56,552 bases of DNA. Origin: Rhizaria sp. SCN 62-66. Its lineage: Eukaryota; Rhizaria, unplaced. Both the position numbers and the translations under genes were made by a program. The notes beneath the pieces are model-generated. The model saw nothing but the letters and a program-made list of their open reading frames with translations, had not been told where the DNA came from and searched no databases. Positions 43,001 to 51,379 of this stretch are shown one piece after another. Every line of letters starts with the position of its first letter. The stretch's first letter is position 1. The stretch is from positions 1 to 56,552 of the forward strand of contig MEDY01000174.1 in assembly GCA_001724265.1 (NCBI GenBank), given 5' to 3'.

Positions 43001-46000
43001 CCCGTCCTCATCCTCGTCGCGGTTCTCGGGCGCAGGCGCATGGTCGCCGTCGGCGTCGGGGTCTTCGTCGTGGAAGCCCGTCTGCTCGCGGCCGCCGTAG
43101 CGCGCGCTCGAGGCCGCGGCGGCCGCGGCGGCGACGTGCTTATTGCGGCGTGCGCGCAGCAGCGCGGGCGGCGGCGCCGACATGGCCTTGGCCGTGAGCA
43201 GCAATGCGTCGATGTTAGACGAGTGCAGCTCGGGGGGCCGCGACGCCGGCATCGAGGCGTAGAGCGCGCCGGTGAAGAGGCGGAAGCAGTAGCCGGGCTG
43301 CACGCGGCCCGCGCGGCCCGTACGCTGCAGCATGTTGGAGCGCGCGGTGAAGTCGGGCGAAAACGTCGTCATGTTCGACTCAGGGTGGTAGATCTTGTCA
43401 CGCGAAAGACCCAAATCGATGACATAGACGACGTCCTCGATCGTGATCGATGTCTCGGCTACGTTGGTCGACACGATGATCTTCCACTGCCCGTTCTCGG
43501 CGTCGGCGGGCGGGAACACGGCCTGCTGCGCCGCGCGCGACAGCATCGCGTGCAGCGGCAGCACGTTGAACCGCGTCTTGTCGCCGAACACGGGGTGCGC
43601 GCGCAGAGCTTCGACGATGAACGAGATGTACTCCCACGACGGCGCAAAGACCAGCACGGCGCCGTGCGGCAGCGACTGCTGCACGAAGCGCCGCACGTCC
43701 GCAGACGCCGGCGGCAGCCCTTCGGCGGCGATCTGCGCGCGCGCCTCTGCCACGGACTGCGGCAAGCCATTGCTACCGTTGTTGTTATTGCTGTTCTGCG
43801 TCTTCGCCAGCGCGTTCGGGTCGCCGCGCCCGCTCTTGGCGTCGCCACGGCCGCCCTTGCTCTTGGAAGCGTCGACCCGCGCCGACGCCGCCTCGGCCTC
43901 CTGCGCCGCGCGGCCGTACGACAACAGCATATCCGCGCGCGCGGCGCGGGCCGCGGCGTGCGCCTGCGCGGCGTGGCGATTGGCGCAGATGCGCTCGGCG
44001 GCGACGCGCGCGCGCAGCAGCTCGGTGCGCGAGAGAGCGAGCGGGTGCGCCGTGAGCAGCGCGGCCGACACGGCGGCCTCGCCGTCGACGGCCGCCGGGT
44101 GCGGCAGGACGGGCTGGCGCGGCAGCGGGCCGCGCAACGCGGCGGCGTAGGCGGCCGACAGCGGGAGCACGGCCTGCGAAAGCGCCTCGCGCTGCTCGGG
44201 CGACAGAGACGGCAGACCGCGGCCCAGCGCGGGCGCGGGGATGCCCGCCGGCAGCAGCTGCGCGGCCAGCGAGGGCGCCAGCGACGCCAGCGACTCCCAC
44301 TGCGCCATCTCGGGCATCACGTCGTCCATCGACTTGCTGTGCGGGGACGCGCCTTCCTCGGCGTCAGTGCGCGTGATAAAGCGCAGCAGACGCAGGATCA
44401 GCGGCAGCGCGGTTTCCTTCGCAGCCCTGACGTCGACGAGCTCGGCCGCGGCCGCGGAGAAGGGGTCGCACGCCTTGGTGTCACCGCGTGCGCGCGCCAT
44501 GGCGGCTGCGTAGTCGGCCTCGATGGCCGCGATGGCCGCCGCGAGCGACGCCGGCGTCGGCACTTCGTGCAACAGCGCAGCGGGGTCCTCCATCCCGCGC
44601 GACGGCAGTAGCGGCAGCAGCCCGGGCTCGCTCTCCGCGCGCGCGGCGCCGCTGCCGCTCGTGGTGCTCGGCGCGCCGCTCTCATGGTCGCTGCCGCCGA
44701 CGTTCGCTTGTACCGCGGCAGCGGCGCCGTCGGCCGCTTCGAGCTCGCTGCTGGACGAGTCCTCGTCAGCGTCGTCGCCGTCGTCCGACGCGCGCGTGCG
44801 TGAGTAGGCCATCGCGGCCACGGCGGCTTCCAGGCCGGCGTCGTCTTCGGACGCAGACGCGGCGCCGTCGTCACCGGCGTCGTCCAGGTCGTCACTCTTG
44901 CGCTTCGCAGCGTCGCCCGCCAGCGCGCTTGCGGCCGAGTCGTTACTCTCGGCCGCGTCGCCCGCCAGCGCGGCCTCGGTGTCGCTGGCGCCGGACGCGC
45001 CGCTGTTGGCAGCGGACTGCGGGGGCGCGACGGCATCCAGGTCCTTGTGGCCCGCGGAAAAGCGCGCGGCGCGCTGCACCAGAAGCGGCGGCAGCAGTCG
45101 GACCGAGTTTGTCCCGGCGGACAACGCGGCGGACGCGATGGCGGGCTCGGTGGTGCCCTCGAGCTCGAACGCGGGCGCAACCCAGGGCTGGTTAGCAAGA
45201 TCGATGTACGCGTCGATGCGCGCAAGCGCAGCCTGGGCGATTGCCAAGTCGCGGCGGCCCTGCACAACGGCGGCCTGCGTGATGGGCGCGTCGCCGTAGC
45301 CGACGAGCTCGGCCGTCTCGTGCAAGTGGCGCACCGAGACCGGGAACGTGCGGCCCTCGACCTCAATCACGGGCGCCACGAAACACGGCGTGTCGACGCC
45401 GTCGATTGGCACCATGAGCGCGCCAGAGCGCGTCACGTGCGCGGGCGGGGCAAGTGCGTCGACGGCGTGCAGCGCGGCTTCTGCGGCTTCGACGTCGCCC
45501 ACAGCGATGCGTGCGGCGGCCTCAGCCTCGGCGGCCTCGCGCGCAAAGTGCACGCGCCCGGCGTGCATGATGGCCTGCGTCGCCGCGGCCGTCACCTTGG
45601 GCTCGTTGAAGTAGGCCGCGTACTGCTCGGCGCTGATGGTTGCGGACATGAGCACGATCTTGAGGTCAGGCCGCAGGGCGTGCACGTTGCGCAGCAGCAA
45701 CAGCAGCAGGTCGAGATCCTTGCCGCGCTCGTGCACTTCGTCGATGACGAGGTGCGAGATGCCCGCCAGCGCCTTGGCCACGCGCTTGACCAGCGGTGAC
45801 GACGGCGCAGACCAGTACGCTTCGTCCTCGGGCCGCAGTACAGATTGTTCGGCCACTTCAGCGAGCGTCATCGTGACCGAGCTGCCCGCGCCCGCGTGGT
45901 CCGCAGCCACGGCCAGCGCAGCCAGATCGTCCAGCAGCAAATCAGCACTCCCCATCGTCGTGGCCGCAGCGTCTTCGCCGTCAGCGGAAACACTGTTGGA

Positions 46001-49000
46001 GTTGGCAGAGCCGGACACGCTCGCGGCGGCCGCGCGCGCAGCCGAGGCAGCGGCGAACTTTGCCGCTTGGGCGCTGCTGTCCTGAGTCTTCAACCTCTGC
46101 TGGCCGGCGCCGGCGCTGTTGGCGAGCATGCGGTTCACGATGCCGAGCGTGCAAAAGGTAAGTCGCGTGTCAGCCGCGACGGTGCGCTCATTGCGGACGA
46201 TGTAGCCGACCTCAGCGTGCGTCTGCTTGCGCCCACGCGCGTCGTCGCGGCTCGCATCGCCCGTCTTACGCACCCCGAGCGCCTTGGCGGCCGCGAGCGC
46301 CGTCGCAGACATTCGTGACGCCGGCACCGCGGGTGCGGGCTGCACCAGGGCCCACCCGCCGCCGTCGCCGCCGCCGTCGGCGTCGTCGCCATCTGCGGCG
46401 TCGTCGCCAAACAGCGGCGCGCCGCGCTCCTCCGCGACGCGGCCCGCGAGCGCGACCGTGGCCAGCCGGCGCGGCTCCGTCACCAGCACGCGCACGTCGC
46501 GCCCCGCCGCCATGGCGTGGTCCAGGATGAACTGCGGGAACTGCGTCGACTTGCCCGACCCCGTGGCGCCGGCGACGATGACGACGGGGAACCGCTCCAG
46601 TGCGTCGATGAATGCGTCGCGCGCGGCCATCGCGGGCAGCGCCGTGGGGCGGAACGGGTGCGCGGGCGCGGCTGGGTACGCGGGGCCAGTGTACCGGGAC
46701 CCGTGGAGCACGCGGCCCGGCTCAGGGCGGCCAGACGCAGAGGGCGGCAGCAGCGGCTTCTGATGCAACTGCAGCACCTGCGACGCCGCCAAGGCCGCCT
46801 CGCTGATCGACTGTGCGCAGCTGCCGCCGTCATCGTCACCGCCGCCCTGCGCGGTCTTCTGCGCCGCCGCCGCCGCCAGCAGCACGTCGTGCGGAAACGG
46901 CGGCACCAGCGGGGACGTCTGAGCCGCCTCCGCCTCCGCAGCAGCCGCAGCGGCGGTCGCGGCGGCGGTGTGGTGAGCGGGCGCGAGGGCGAGCGCGGCG
47001 AGCGCGAGGGGCGCGGGCACAAGCGGCAGCAGGCGCGCGTCGTCGTCAAGAACGTCCGGCAGCGCTGCCGTGAGCCGCGCGTGCAGCCGCGCGGGCACTT
47101 GGCCGTCATGGCGACCCGCAGCAGCGCTCGCGCCCGCGCTCGCGTCGTCCGCTGCCCCGTCAGCATCAGCAACAGCAGCAGCGTCGTCGCCGCTGCTGAT
47201 CTCTGCGTCGGGCTTGTCATCGGCCAACGACACGGCGTCGCCGCCGACGATGCCGACGACCTCAGCCTCTGGCACCGCGCTGCCCGACGCGGCGGCGACC
47301 ACTGCGGCGGCCTCGTGCGCCTGCGCCCACCCCGCAGCGACGACGTCGACGGCGCCCAGCCAGCGGCGACGGGCAGCGGCCGTGAAGATGGCGTTGGCGT
47401 TGCGCGCGCCGGGACTCAGCCCCGTGGTCTCTGCGACCATGAGCGAGAAGGCAGCGTAGTCGGCGTGCGAGTACGCCGTCCACGCGCCCGCCGCCGAGGC
47501 CGCGAGCGTGTCGCGCGCGAACGACGCGGCGACGGCGGCGCGCACGGCGGCCGCCGTCGCGGCGGCCTCCTGCAGCACGGGCGCCGCCAGCGCCGTGAGT
47601 GAGTGCGCGTGGACCGACGTGAAGCGGTCGATCAGACGCGCCTGCGCAGGGGAGAGAGCCATGGGCACCATGCCGCCCATCGAGCTGGCCGCAACGGACG
47701 CGCTCAGCTCGGCCACGCGCAAGTCCGCCGCACCGGGGCCCGCGGGCTCATCGTCCATCGCGGTCATCACCATCGTGGGCACCGAAGCCACGGTCGTCGC
47801 CGAGGGCGCCGCAAAGGTCGCCGCCGAGACCGCAGAGGAGACGTCGGCGTCGACGCCGCCGTCGGCGAGGGCGTCAACCATCTCGGCGACCGAGTCCGTG
47901 TCGGCCGCGGCCTCGGACACCGCCGCGGCCGCCTGCGCCGCGTCGGCCACAGCCCGCGGCAGCGCGGGCTCCACGATGACTGAGTACACCAGCGCCACGT
48001 CGGCCGCCACGGACACGGTCTCGGGCGACTGTGCGGATGTCAGACAGCCCGTGCGCAGACACACGCGCAGCTGCGGCGCCTGGCGCTGGCGCTGGCGCTG
48101 GCGCGGGGTACGCCCCGCCTCCGTGCTAGCGTCCTTACCGCCAACCTCAACCTCAACCTCAACCTTAGCATCTGCGTCCGCGTCGGCGTCCGTGTCGGCG
48201 TCGGCGTCAGCGTCGACGTCGGCCTCGAGCAGGCGCTGCAGTGACGACGTGTACGCGGCGGCGGCCTCCGCGGGCGCGGCCCCCGCTGCAACAGCGCGCA
48301 ACGTGTGCGCCAGCCGTGCGCGGCGCGCGGCGCGGGCGGCCATCTCGAGCCCTTCCGCGGGCGCAATGACGCGGACAGAGTAGCCCATGCCGCGCGCGAC
48401 GGCGGCGACGGCGGCGGCCGCGGGCGCGGGCAGCGCCGAGAGCAGCAGCGGCGGCGGCACGGGTACCAGCAGCACGTGCGACGCGCCCGCCGTCTCGGTG
48501 CGGTCACGGCGGAACATGGCCACCGCGTAGGCCGTGAGCGGGGCCACGAACGGCAGCGTCTCCGTCGACAGCGCGAGCGCGAAGGCGTCCCACGTGGACA
48601 GCGGTAGCGACACCGCCGCGGCCGCGCCGCCATGCCCCGCCCCCGCGCCCGCAGTTGCCGCCCCAGCCCCAGAGCCAGCGCCAGCGCCGGAGCCGGGACC
48701 CCCGAGGAGAGTGGGCACTTCGCTGGCGGCGCGCGAGTCCGCGGGCAGCAGCGGGCGCGACTGGCGTGACTTGCCGCCGCCGTCGCTCGTGCTGCGGCGG
48801 GGACTGAGCCTGTCGAGCGCGTCGGCGCCCGTGAGGCAAAGCTTGCTGGCGCGCGGCAGGGCCCACCAGCGCGACACGGCGCCGACCGTGGCGGCCGCGG
48901 GCGGCTGCGGCGCAATGAGCGCGCGCAAGCGCGCCGCAGGCGCGGGCTGCGGCGAGAGCGGGTGCCCCGCGGCGGCGAGCGCCGCGGCAAAACTGGCCCC

Positions 49001-50749
49001 CACGCCTGCGCCCGCGCGCCGCAGCGCCGCGGCGACGGAGCCCGGGCGGTAGGGCGACGGCGCGGCAGCCCCGGACACCACCGCCAGCGAGGACGGCATC
49101 AGCGCGCGCGCGCCGAGGTCCCGCGCGCGCGACAGCGGCATCAGCGGCGCGTCACCCCGCGCGGTGCCCGCAGTGCTTTGGCCGCCACTCGCCGCCGCCG
49201 CAGAAGCCGCAGTAAAGACCTCAGCTTCTTGTGCGAGCGCGGCGGCCTGCTTCAGCGCCGTGCGCCTGTCAAGCTGCTCCGCGTTTGCGTCAGCGTCAGC
49301 GTCAGCGTCAGCGTCGGCGTCGGCGTCGGCGCGCACGGCGGCCTGAGTCGCCCGCAAGGCGGCCTCTGTCGCGCGCTGTGTGGTCGAGCGCGACTGCGCA
49401 ACGCGGAAGGCCTCGGCGTGCTGCGCGGCCGCGGCGGCGAGCGTTTCGACCGTGTCGTGCACCATGCGCGCCGTGGCGCCACGCTGTGCGCCCAGCGTCG
49501 GCGCGCCGGGGTGCTCCGCATTCACCTCCGCGCTCTGCTCAGCTGCAGCTGCGTCGCTCTCTGCGGTAACGGCGTCGCTCTCTGGACTGGCACTGGCGCT
49601 GGCGTAGGGCTGCGGCGGCTGCGGCTGCGACGGCGGCGGAGGCGGCGGGGCGAGGAAAGCGAGGGCGGCGTCCGTGGCGCGTGTGGCCTCGTCTGCCGGC
49701 CGCGCCAGGTCCCCGCCCGGCGCGGCGGCAACGCGTGCGGAGCTGAAGTAGTCGTAGCCGGCCGCGGCGGGGTCCGCCAGTACGAGCTGCTGAGGAGGAG
49801 CCGCGTCCCCTGTGGTTTTGGCCGCTGTCGCCGCGGCAGCTAGCGCGGGGTCGCGGCCCAGCGCAACTGCGGCGAGCGCGTCGCGCAGGGACAGCGCGTC
49901 GAGGTACGCCAGCAGCAGCGGGGAGCGGTCACCGCGCGTGAGGGCGTCCGTCTCCACGGCGAGGTGGCGCGCCGCGGCCGCCGCGAGCGAAGGCGGCACG
50001 CGAGCCAGCGCTTCAGTGACCGCGGCGGCGAGCGCGGCGAGCTCTTCACAGGCGGCCGTAGTGGCGCGCGCGGCGGCAAGACTGCGCAGCTCGGGCGCGT
50101 CAGGGTGCAGCAGGTCGGCCGCGGCGGCGGCGAGCTCGGCCGGGGACAGCCACGACGCAGACACGTCAGCCTCTTTGGTGTTGTCGCTGGTCGCGTCGCT
50201 GGGGTCGTCATCGTCGTTGGGACCGTTCTGCTGCGCGGTGAGGGCGGCGCGCGCGATCTCGGCCAGCACGGGGTCCGACGCGGGCGGCACACCGAGCGCA
50301 CACGAGCCTGCGGGCAGGCGCAGCGGCCGCTCCGAGCCGTCCACGCCGGCGGAGCCGTCGACGTCGGCGCCGCCGTCCACGCCGGCGGGGATGTCAGCGG
50401 CGACAACGGATGTGTGGGGAGCAGCGGCGGCGGCTGCCGCAGCGGTAGCGGCAGCCGGGTCTTTGGACGTGGCCCGCTGCGCGGCGGTGTCTTTGCCGCG
50501 CTGCGCGGCTGTTGTGACACGCTGCGCGACGGTGTCTTTGGACGCGCGGGCTGTGCGCTGGGCCTGGCCAGCAGGGCGCGGTGCGGCGGTGGCTGGGGAC
50601 GCACTCGTGGCAAAGGCCGGGGCCCCGGGCGCGAATGGTCGCGAAGCCCGCGCGACCGCGTGCGCGCGGTCGGCGTGGAGCAGGACCTGGACCGCTACGG
50701 CTTGCCGCAGAAGCTGGTTCACCTGCGCCAGGGACGTCGGGCGCATCAT
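37085..50749 (-). CDS. Giant DExH-box helicase (DHX29/36/57-like), 4,554 residues
   Basis: A single 13.7-kb exon with TAA stop. Superfamily 2 DExH RNA/DNA helicase; every core motif is intact. Motif I is GATGSGKSTQ near residue 1394, Ia TEPRRLATVAL, II DEVH near 1670, III SAT near 1700, V STNVAETSITI, and VI QRTGRAGR near 2475. A winged-helix/ratchet and OB-like region follows to about 2800 (LTPLGRLLAALP and later). About 650 residues of acidic/Ala-rich sequence sit between motifs III and IV. The N-terminal 1,370 and C-terminal 1,700 residues are Ala-rich and not assignable; they include Asp-Ala and Glu-Val dipeptide runs. Typical relatives are 1,000-1,400 residues. It starts MMRPTSLAQVNQLLRQ; the second Met could equally be used. 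The substrate is unknown; translation or RNA-structure roles are known for relatives only. Confidence 0.85.
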   Translation of the reverse strand: MMRPTSLAQVNQLLRQAVAVQVLLHADRAHAVARASRPFAPGAPAFATSASPATAAPRPAGQAQRTARASKDTVAQRVTTAAQRGKDTAAQRATSKDPAAATAAAAAAAAPHTSVVAADIPAGVDGGADVDGSAGVDGSERPLRLPAGSCALGVPPASDPVLAEIARAALTAQQNGPNDDDDPSDATSDNTKEADVSASWLSPAELAAAAADLLHPDAPELRSLAAARATTAACEELAALAAAVTEALARVPPSLAAAAARHLAVETDALTRGDRSPLLLAYLDALSLRDALAAVALGRDPALAAAATAAKTTGDAAPPQQLVLADPAAAGYDYFSSARVAAAPGGDLARPADEATRATDAALAFLAPPPPPPSQPQPPQPYASASASPESDAVTAESDAAAAEQSAEVNAEHPGAPTLGAQRGATARMVHDTVETLAAAAAQHAEAFRVAQSRSTTQRATEAALRATQAAVRADADADADADADADANAEQLDRRTALKQAAALAQEAEVFTAASAAAASGGQSTAGTARGDAPLMPLSRARDLGARALMPSSLAVVSGAAAPSPYRPGSVAAALRRAGAGVGASFAAALAAAGHPLSPQPAPAARLRALIAPQPPAAATVGAVSRWWALPRASKLCLTGADALDRLSPRRSTSDGGGKSRQSRPLLPADSRAASEVPTLLGGPGSGAGAGSGAGAATAGAGAGHGGAAAAVSLPLSTWDAFALALSTETLPFVAPLTAYAVAMFRRDRTETAGASHVLLVPVPPPLLLSALPAPAAAAVAAVARGMGYSVRVIAPAEGLEMAARAARRARLAHTLRAVAAGAAPAEAAAAYTSSLQRLLEADVDADADADTDADADADAKVEVEVEVGGKDASTEAGRTPRQRQRQRQAPQLRVCLRTGCLTSAQSPETVSVAADVALVYSVIVEPALPRAVADAAQAAAAVSEAAADTDSVAEMVDALADGGVDADVSSAVSAATFAAPSATTVASVPTMVMTAMDDEPAGPGAADLRVAELSASVAASSMGGMVPMALSPAQARLIDRFTSVHAHSLTALAAPVLQEAAATAAAVRAAVAASFARDTLAASAAGAWTAYSHADYAAFSLMVAETTGLSPGARNANAIFTAAARRRWLGAVDVVAAGWAQAHEAAAVVAAASGSAVPEAEVVGIVGGDAVSLADDKPDAEISSGDDAAAVADADGAADDASAGASAAAGRHDGQVPARLHARLTAALPDVLDDDARLLPLVPAPLALAALALAPAHHTAAATAAAAAAEAEAAQTSPLVPPFPHDVLLAAAAAQKTAQGGGDDDGGSCAQSISEAALAASQVLQLHQKPLLPPSASGRPEPGRVLHGSRYTGPAYPAAPAHPFRPTALPAMAARDAFIDALERFPVVIVAGATGSGKSTQFPQFILDHAMAAGRDVRVLVTEPRRLATVALAGRVAEERGAPLFGDDAADGDDADGGGDGGGWALVQPAPAVPASRMSATALAAAKALGVRKTGDASRDDARGRKQTHAEVGYIVRNERTVAADTRLTFCTLGIVNRMLANSAGAGQQRLKTQDSSAQAAKFAAASAARAAAASVSGSANSNSVSADGEDAAATTMGSADLLLDDLAALAVAADHAGAGSSVTMTLAEVAEQSVLRPEDEAYWSAPSSPLVKRVAKALAGISHLVIDEVHERGKDLDLLLLLLRNVHALRPDLKIVLMSATISAEQYAAYFNEPKVTAAATQAIMHAGRVHFAREAAEAEAAARIAVGDVEAAEAALHAVDALAPPAHVTRSGALMVPIDGVDTPCFVAPVIEVEGRTFPVSVRHLHETAELVGYGDAPITQAAVVQGRRDLAIAQAALARIDAYIDLANQPWVAPAFELEGTTEPAIASAALSAGTNSVRLLPPLLVQRAARFSAGHKDLDAVAPPQSAANSGASGASDTEAALAGDAAESNDSAASALAGDAAKRKSDDLDDAGDDGAASASEDDAGLEAAVAAMAYSRTRASDDGDDADEDSSSSELEAADGAAAAVQANVGGSDHESGAPSTTSGSGAARAESEPGLLPLLPSRGMEDPAALLHEVPTPASLAAAIAAIEADYAAAMARARGDTKACDPFSAAAAELVDVRAAKETALPLILRLLRFITRTDAEEGASPHSKSMDDVMPEMAQWESLASLAPSLAAQLLPAGIPAPALGRGLPSLSPEQREALSQAVLPLSAAYAAALRGPLPRQPVLPHPAAVDGEAAVSAALLTAHPLALSRTELLRARVAAERICANRHAAQAHAAARAARADMLLSYGRAAQEAEAASARVDASKSKGGRGDAKSGRGDPNALAKTQNSNNNNGSNGLPQSVAEARAQIAAEGLPPASADVRRFVQQSLPHGAVLVFAPSWEYISFIVEALRAHPVFGDKTRFNVLPLHAMLSRAAQQAVFPPADAENGQWKIIVSTNVAETSITIEDVVYVIDLGLSRDKIYHPESNMTTFSPDFTARSNMLQRTGRAGRVQPGYCFRLFTGALYASMPASRPPELHSSNIDALLLTAKAMSAPPPALLRARRNKHVAAAAAAASSARYGGREQTGFHDEDPDADGDHAPAPENRDEDEDGLDDAAHADVELHNGGGRWDLRGELSHFFARALDPPPEAVVSAAVSSLRQVAALDGLERLTPLGRLLAALPLEAVHGRALLTGLLMGCLDPALTSVAVHQLVPTIAGIVVSTLSSPGGGSDRQRMSRILALYAQNSGSEHVALVNLVHDYLALRDNRARDQFVRSWGLNFSVLRSVVMMRRKMFSSLRSIPALEPLMPPGLEMSHGGVMYSVTLRTAIRNYTNSGDRDRDRKRRGLHGDDSTARGDTVVELYTAGSAPGMLLDGGTENSRVGDSDAVYDGDEIDIGELLQPTPLGVGPMGIVVSGTAAVRAAGAHGVGSLLSGAMLETGQGSSHVAPLFDPSVVLSSSATSQSLSHGALSVAIASATSRIQLAHNKRYAADISAETEQKRSAAALSAATESKKNNINSNDWTKAGATEAELDDDWGAVMSSIYAIEDSAAAIPLTVTQTTTSSPANANINRRDLVQAMLVSAGTLPTALAVRVGKEAVPAPPAPVPAHALAQLRFPVVAASFPPQPPTVSTHSRVPTEQIMSAAPSETAVQDLLKPMNLRAPPVMLVSHDQYLAAAMMPWENRLCVSAAMAVTEQLDSSSEAHRHRARQAGVWYAEPTIMLAGVAPPHTWMASLQRVALARYLLAAADEDEARSHDMLKLAQRASANELAMSPALALQDALRVPGSRYRFSNWTWDEDETLLACGQDPNLVHALQTSGAVTVRMTLRGGNFVVPAVPALSLAPTSVDAAVTALRVQARRRRDAAAILSADAVMAMEAASVKEAARSRATAAGRRAVPTLQSWQRPMPRWDSSLVSFSESLHVTTPRVSDITVGPMARDNRLKRTTLPQMSPISERDKASGAGSLVVADDSGETDGTVSSRTLTGAAPISALSYALLGPVDLSSTILTDATTIATAHLRSEAAHHGAVVDAVGYTVVSPRRDNEGVLGDLDEEAWAARRDLALAATLRALSASSAAALPAASVLLSIEPTAATLTEARAAVALWGLDTSLPAAAALDGGARADPADYPCLTAALAHVLPSDEVAVAVRALGAAWCEDLDAVAAVSAAGSTAVGQEHDALLRGELGIAIKGGAPELVVMPMVPPPPPREMHVARAAPGAAAEEWLTMPVLPLEDTPALVWTAVAAAAALSTTQSALSTSAHSASANAQQRGARVSDWLQSMIKSQARTHADHSVMATVAETVRSIVQVSSLSPSARQGRSIMLLLEACRWLALSPQWRALTPPPASVLGAASGLFDLTETLDSATTFIVRDRAAQQDDGLATMLKKFSILDDDAARARQRAKNPAANSGGVRVALHHALLSELEASLSAAAPEGPAARAMMRRLRRLKRLRAAVDVPAEYAPKGSVGATTGAPDTPVEQRIAVPPAAAALVRSWLRHRAALTELIEAAEAAEEQTSASATAAPARAGNNSLSLLSTPDSMVLPLVAPSASAAAGVPLSLGGALRQRLDSLQFAAPPRQSAVAPETDSVRVAPMLTAMLLGPLVRGSGVGATTRGLQRQEYYSDDQGAALPPPQATYALGLPENPSATFMTQRARAPEVHWSRLLLGLVTVRSDAPSFARTLASLDPMHNARDALAATIGGPAVPLGSLGTAMSIRLLMQNLALPSRPIVRATQSTVASVLAHAPVTLSALKGMTTRALAYDYHRHLPSSAFINGIILPELRTRDRARWEPMLTKILQPAYIDNVFTALRAEVTAATAAAADPVSLHTFGSANASARTVRRRTSNTQPLIRLSPWLSAVPAVTGSMPLLPVFSKLRVEPSSEATAALRKQPSAQSTFARVCAMRASMQGLLHAAAVSVSANGKALQRDNVQKQMPLAMVQAFGLKLGSLFDVLLSTGPTPAAQARDASLDAALAQYDRNLRSMHPTPAVASSAAEAARLTPLVPMPRVQLGADGSLDYASTDALVLKRETATGLPLLSSSQAQRLELLLLPPSLFVQGLEMLATRSAQPAHGSTLSRKLPDRKKK
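49287..49328. repeat. Exonic (GCGTCA/G)7 hexamer repeat
   Basis: Seven perfect-length hexamers, GCGTCA x4 then GCGTCG x3, coding an alternating Asp-Ala run in the minus-strand giant helicase. A related Asp-Ala/Glu-Val tract lies at about 48143-48230. Confidence 0.9.
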
Positions 50750-51379
50750 GGCGGGCGAGCGGGGAGAAAGCTTGTTCAGAAAACAAGCGGGGTGTTAAGG
50801 CTTTGCGATATCAAAGTTATCTAGGGCTGACGCAATCGAAAAAGAGAGATGATCGGACTAAGACTACCGAGAGGCGTACCGTGGAAGGGAGAACAAGAGT
50901 ATGTGAGTGCAGCACGTCGTCTGATGCAATTCTATTTCAATAAGATGTAGAATTTGCGTTCGAGTATCAATAGAAACAAGTTCTTCCTCTATACACCGAA
51001 CGATGATATCGCGGCTTCATATGCAAGTTGGCATCTTTTCCTCGGCCAGTCCAGCCGCCCAAATGTGCCGCGATCGGCAGACTGGCCTCTTAAAATGAAG
51101 CTAGACTACATCAGGGATTCCGACGATAGTGCCATGACCGATATTACTGCTTTTATTTGTCGTTTTTATTATTTTCCGTTTTTTAGCATTAGCTGCGATG
51201 TATGTTCTGCTGTTAGATCACTCGGGAAGCGATCCCACCCACAAGATTCTGTGCGAAGCAGAGCACGGCATCCGCCCCTGTCATCCTAAGATAAACACGT
51301 GATAGAGTTATTTTACGTTTACATGACACCCCGCGCCGTTTTTAAACTCCAATGTTTCTTTACTCTTCCCGGTAGGCGT
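50750..51379. promoter_or_regulatory. Divergent spacer between the giant helicase and DTWD1-like gene
   Basis: AT-richer spacer of 630 bp that should contain both promoters. TTCCCGGTAG just before the DTWD1-like ATG may be the acceptor of a 5'-UTR intron. No RNA gene is found. Confidence 0.4.
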
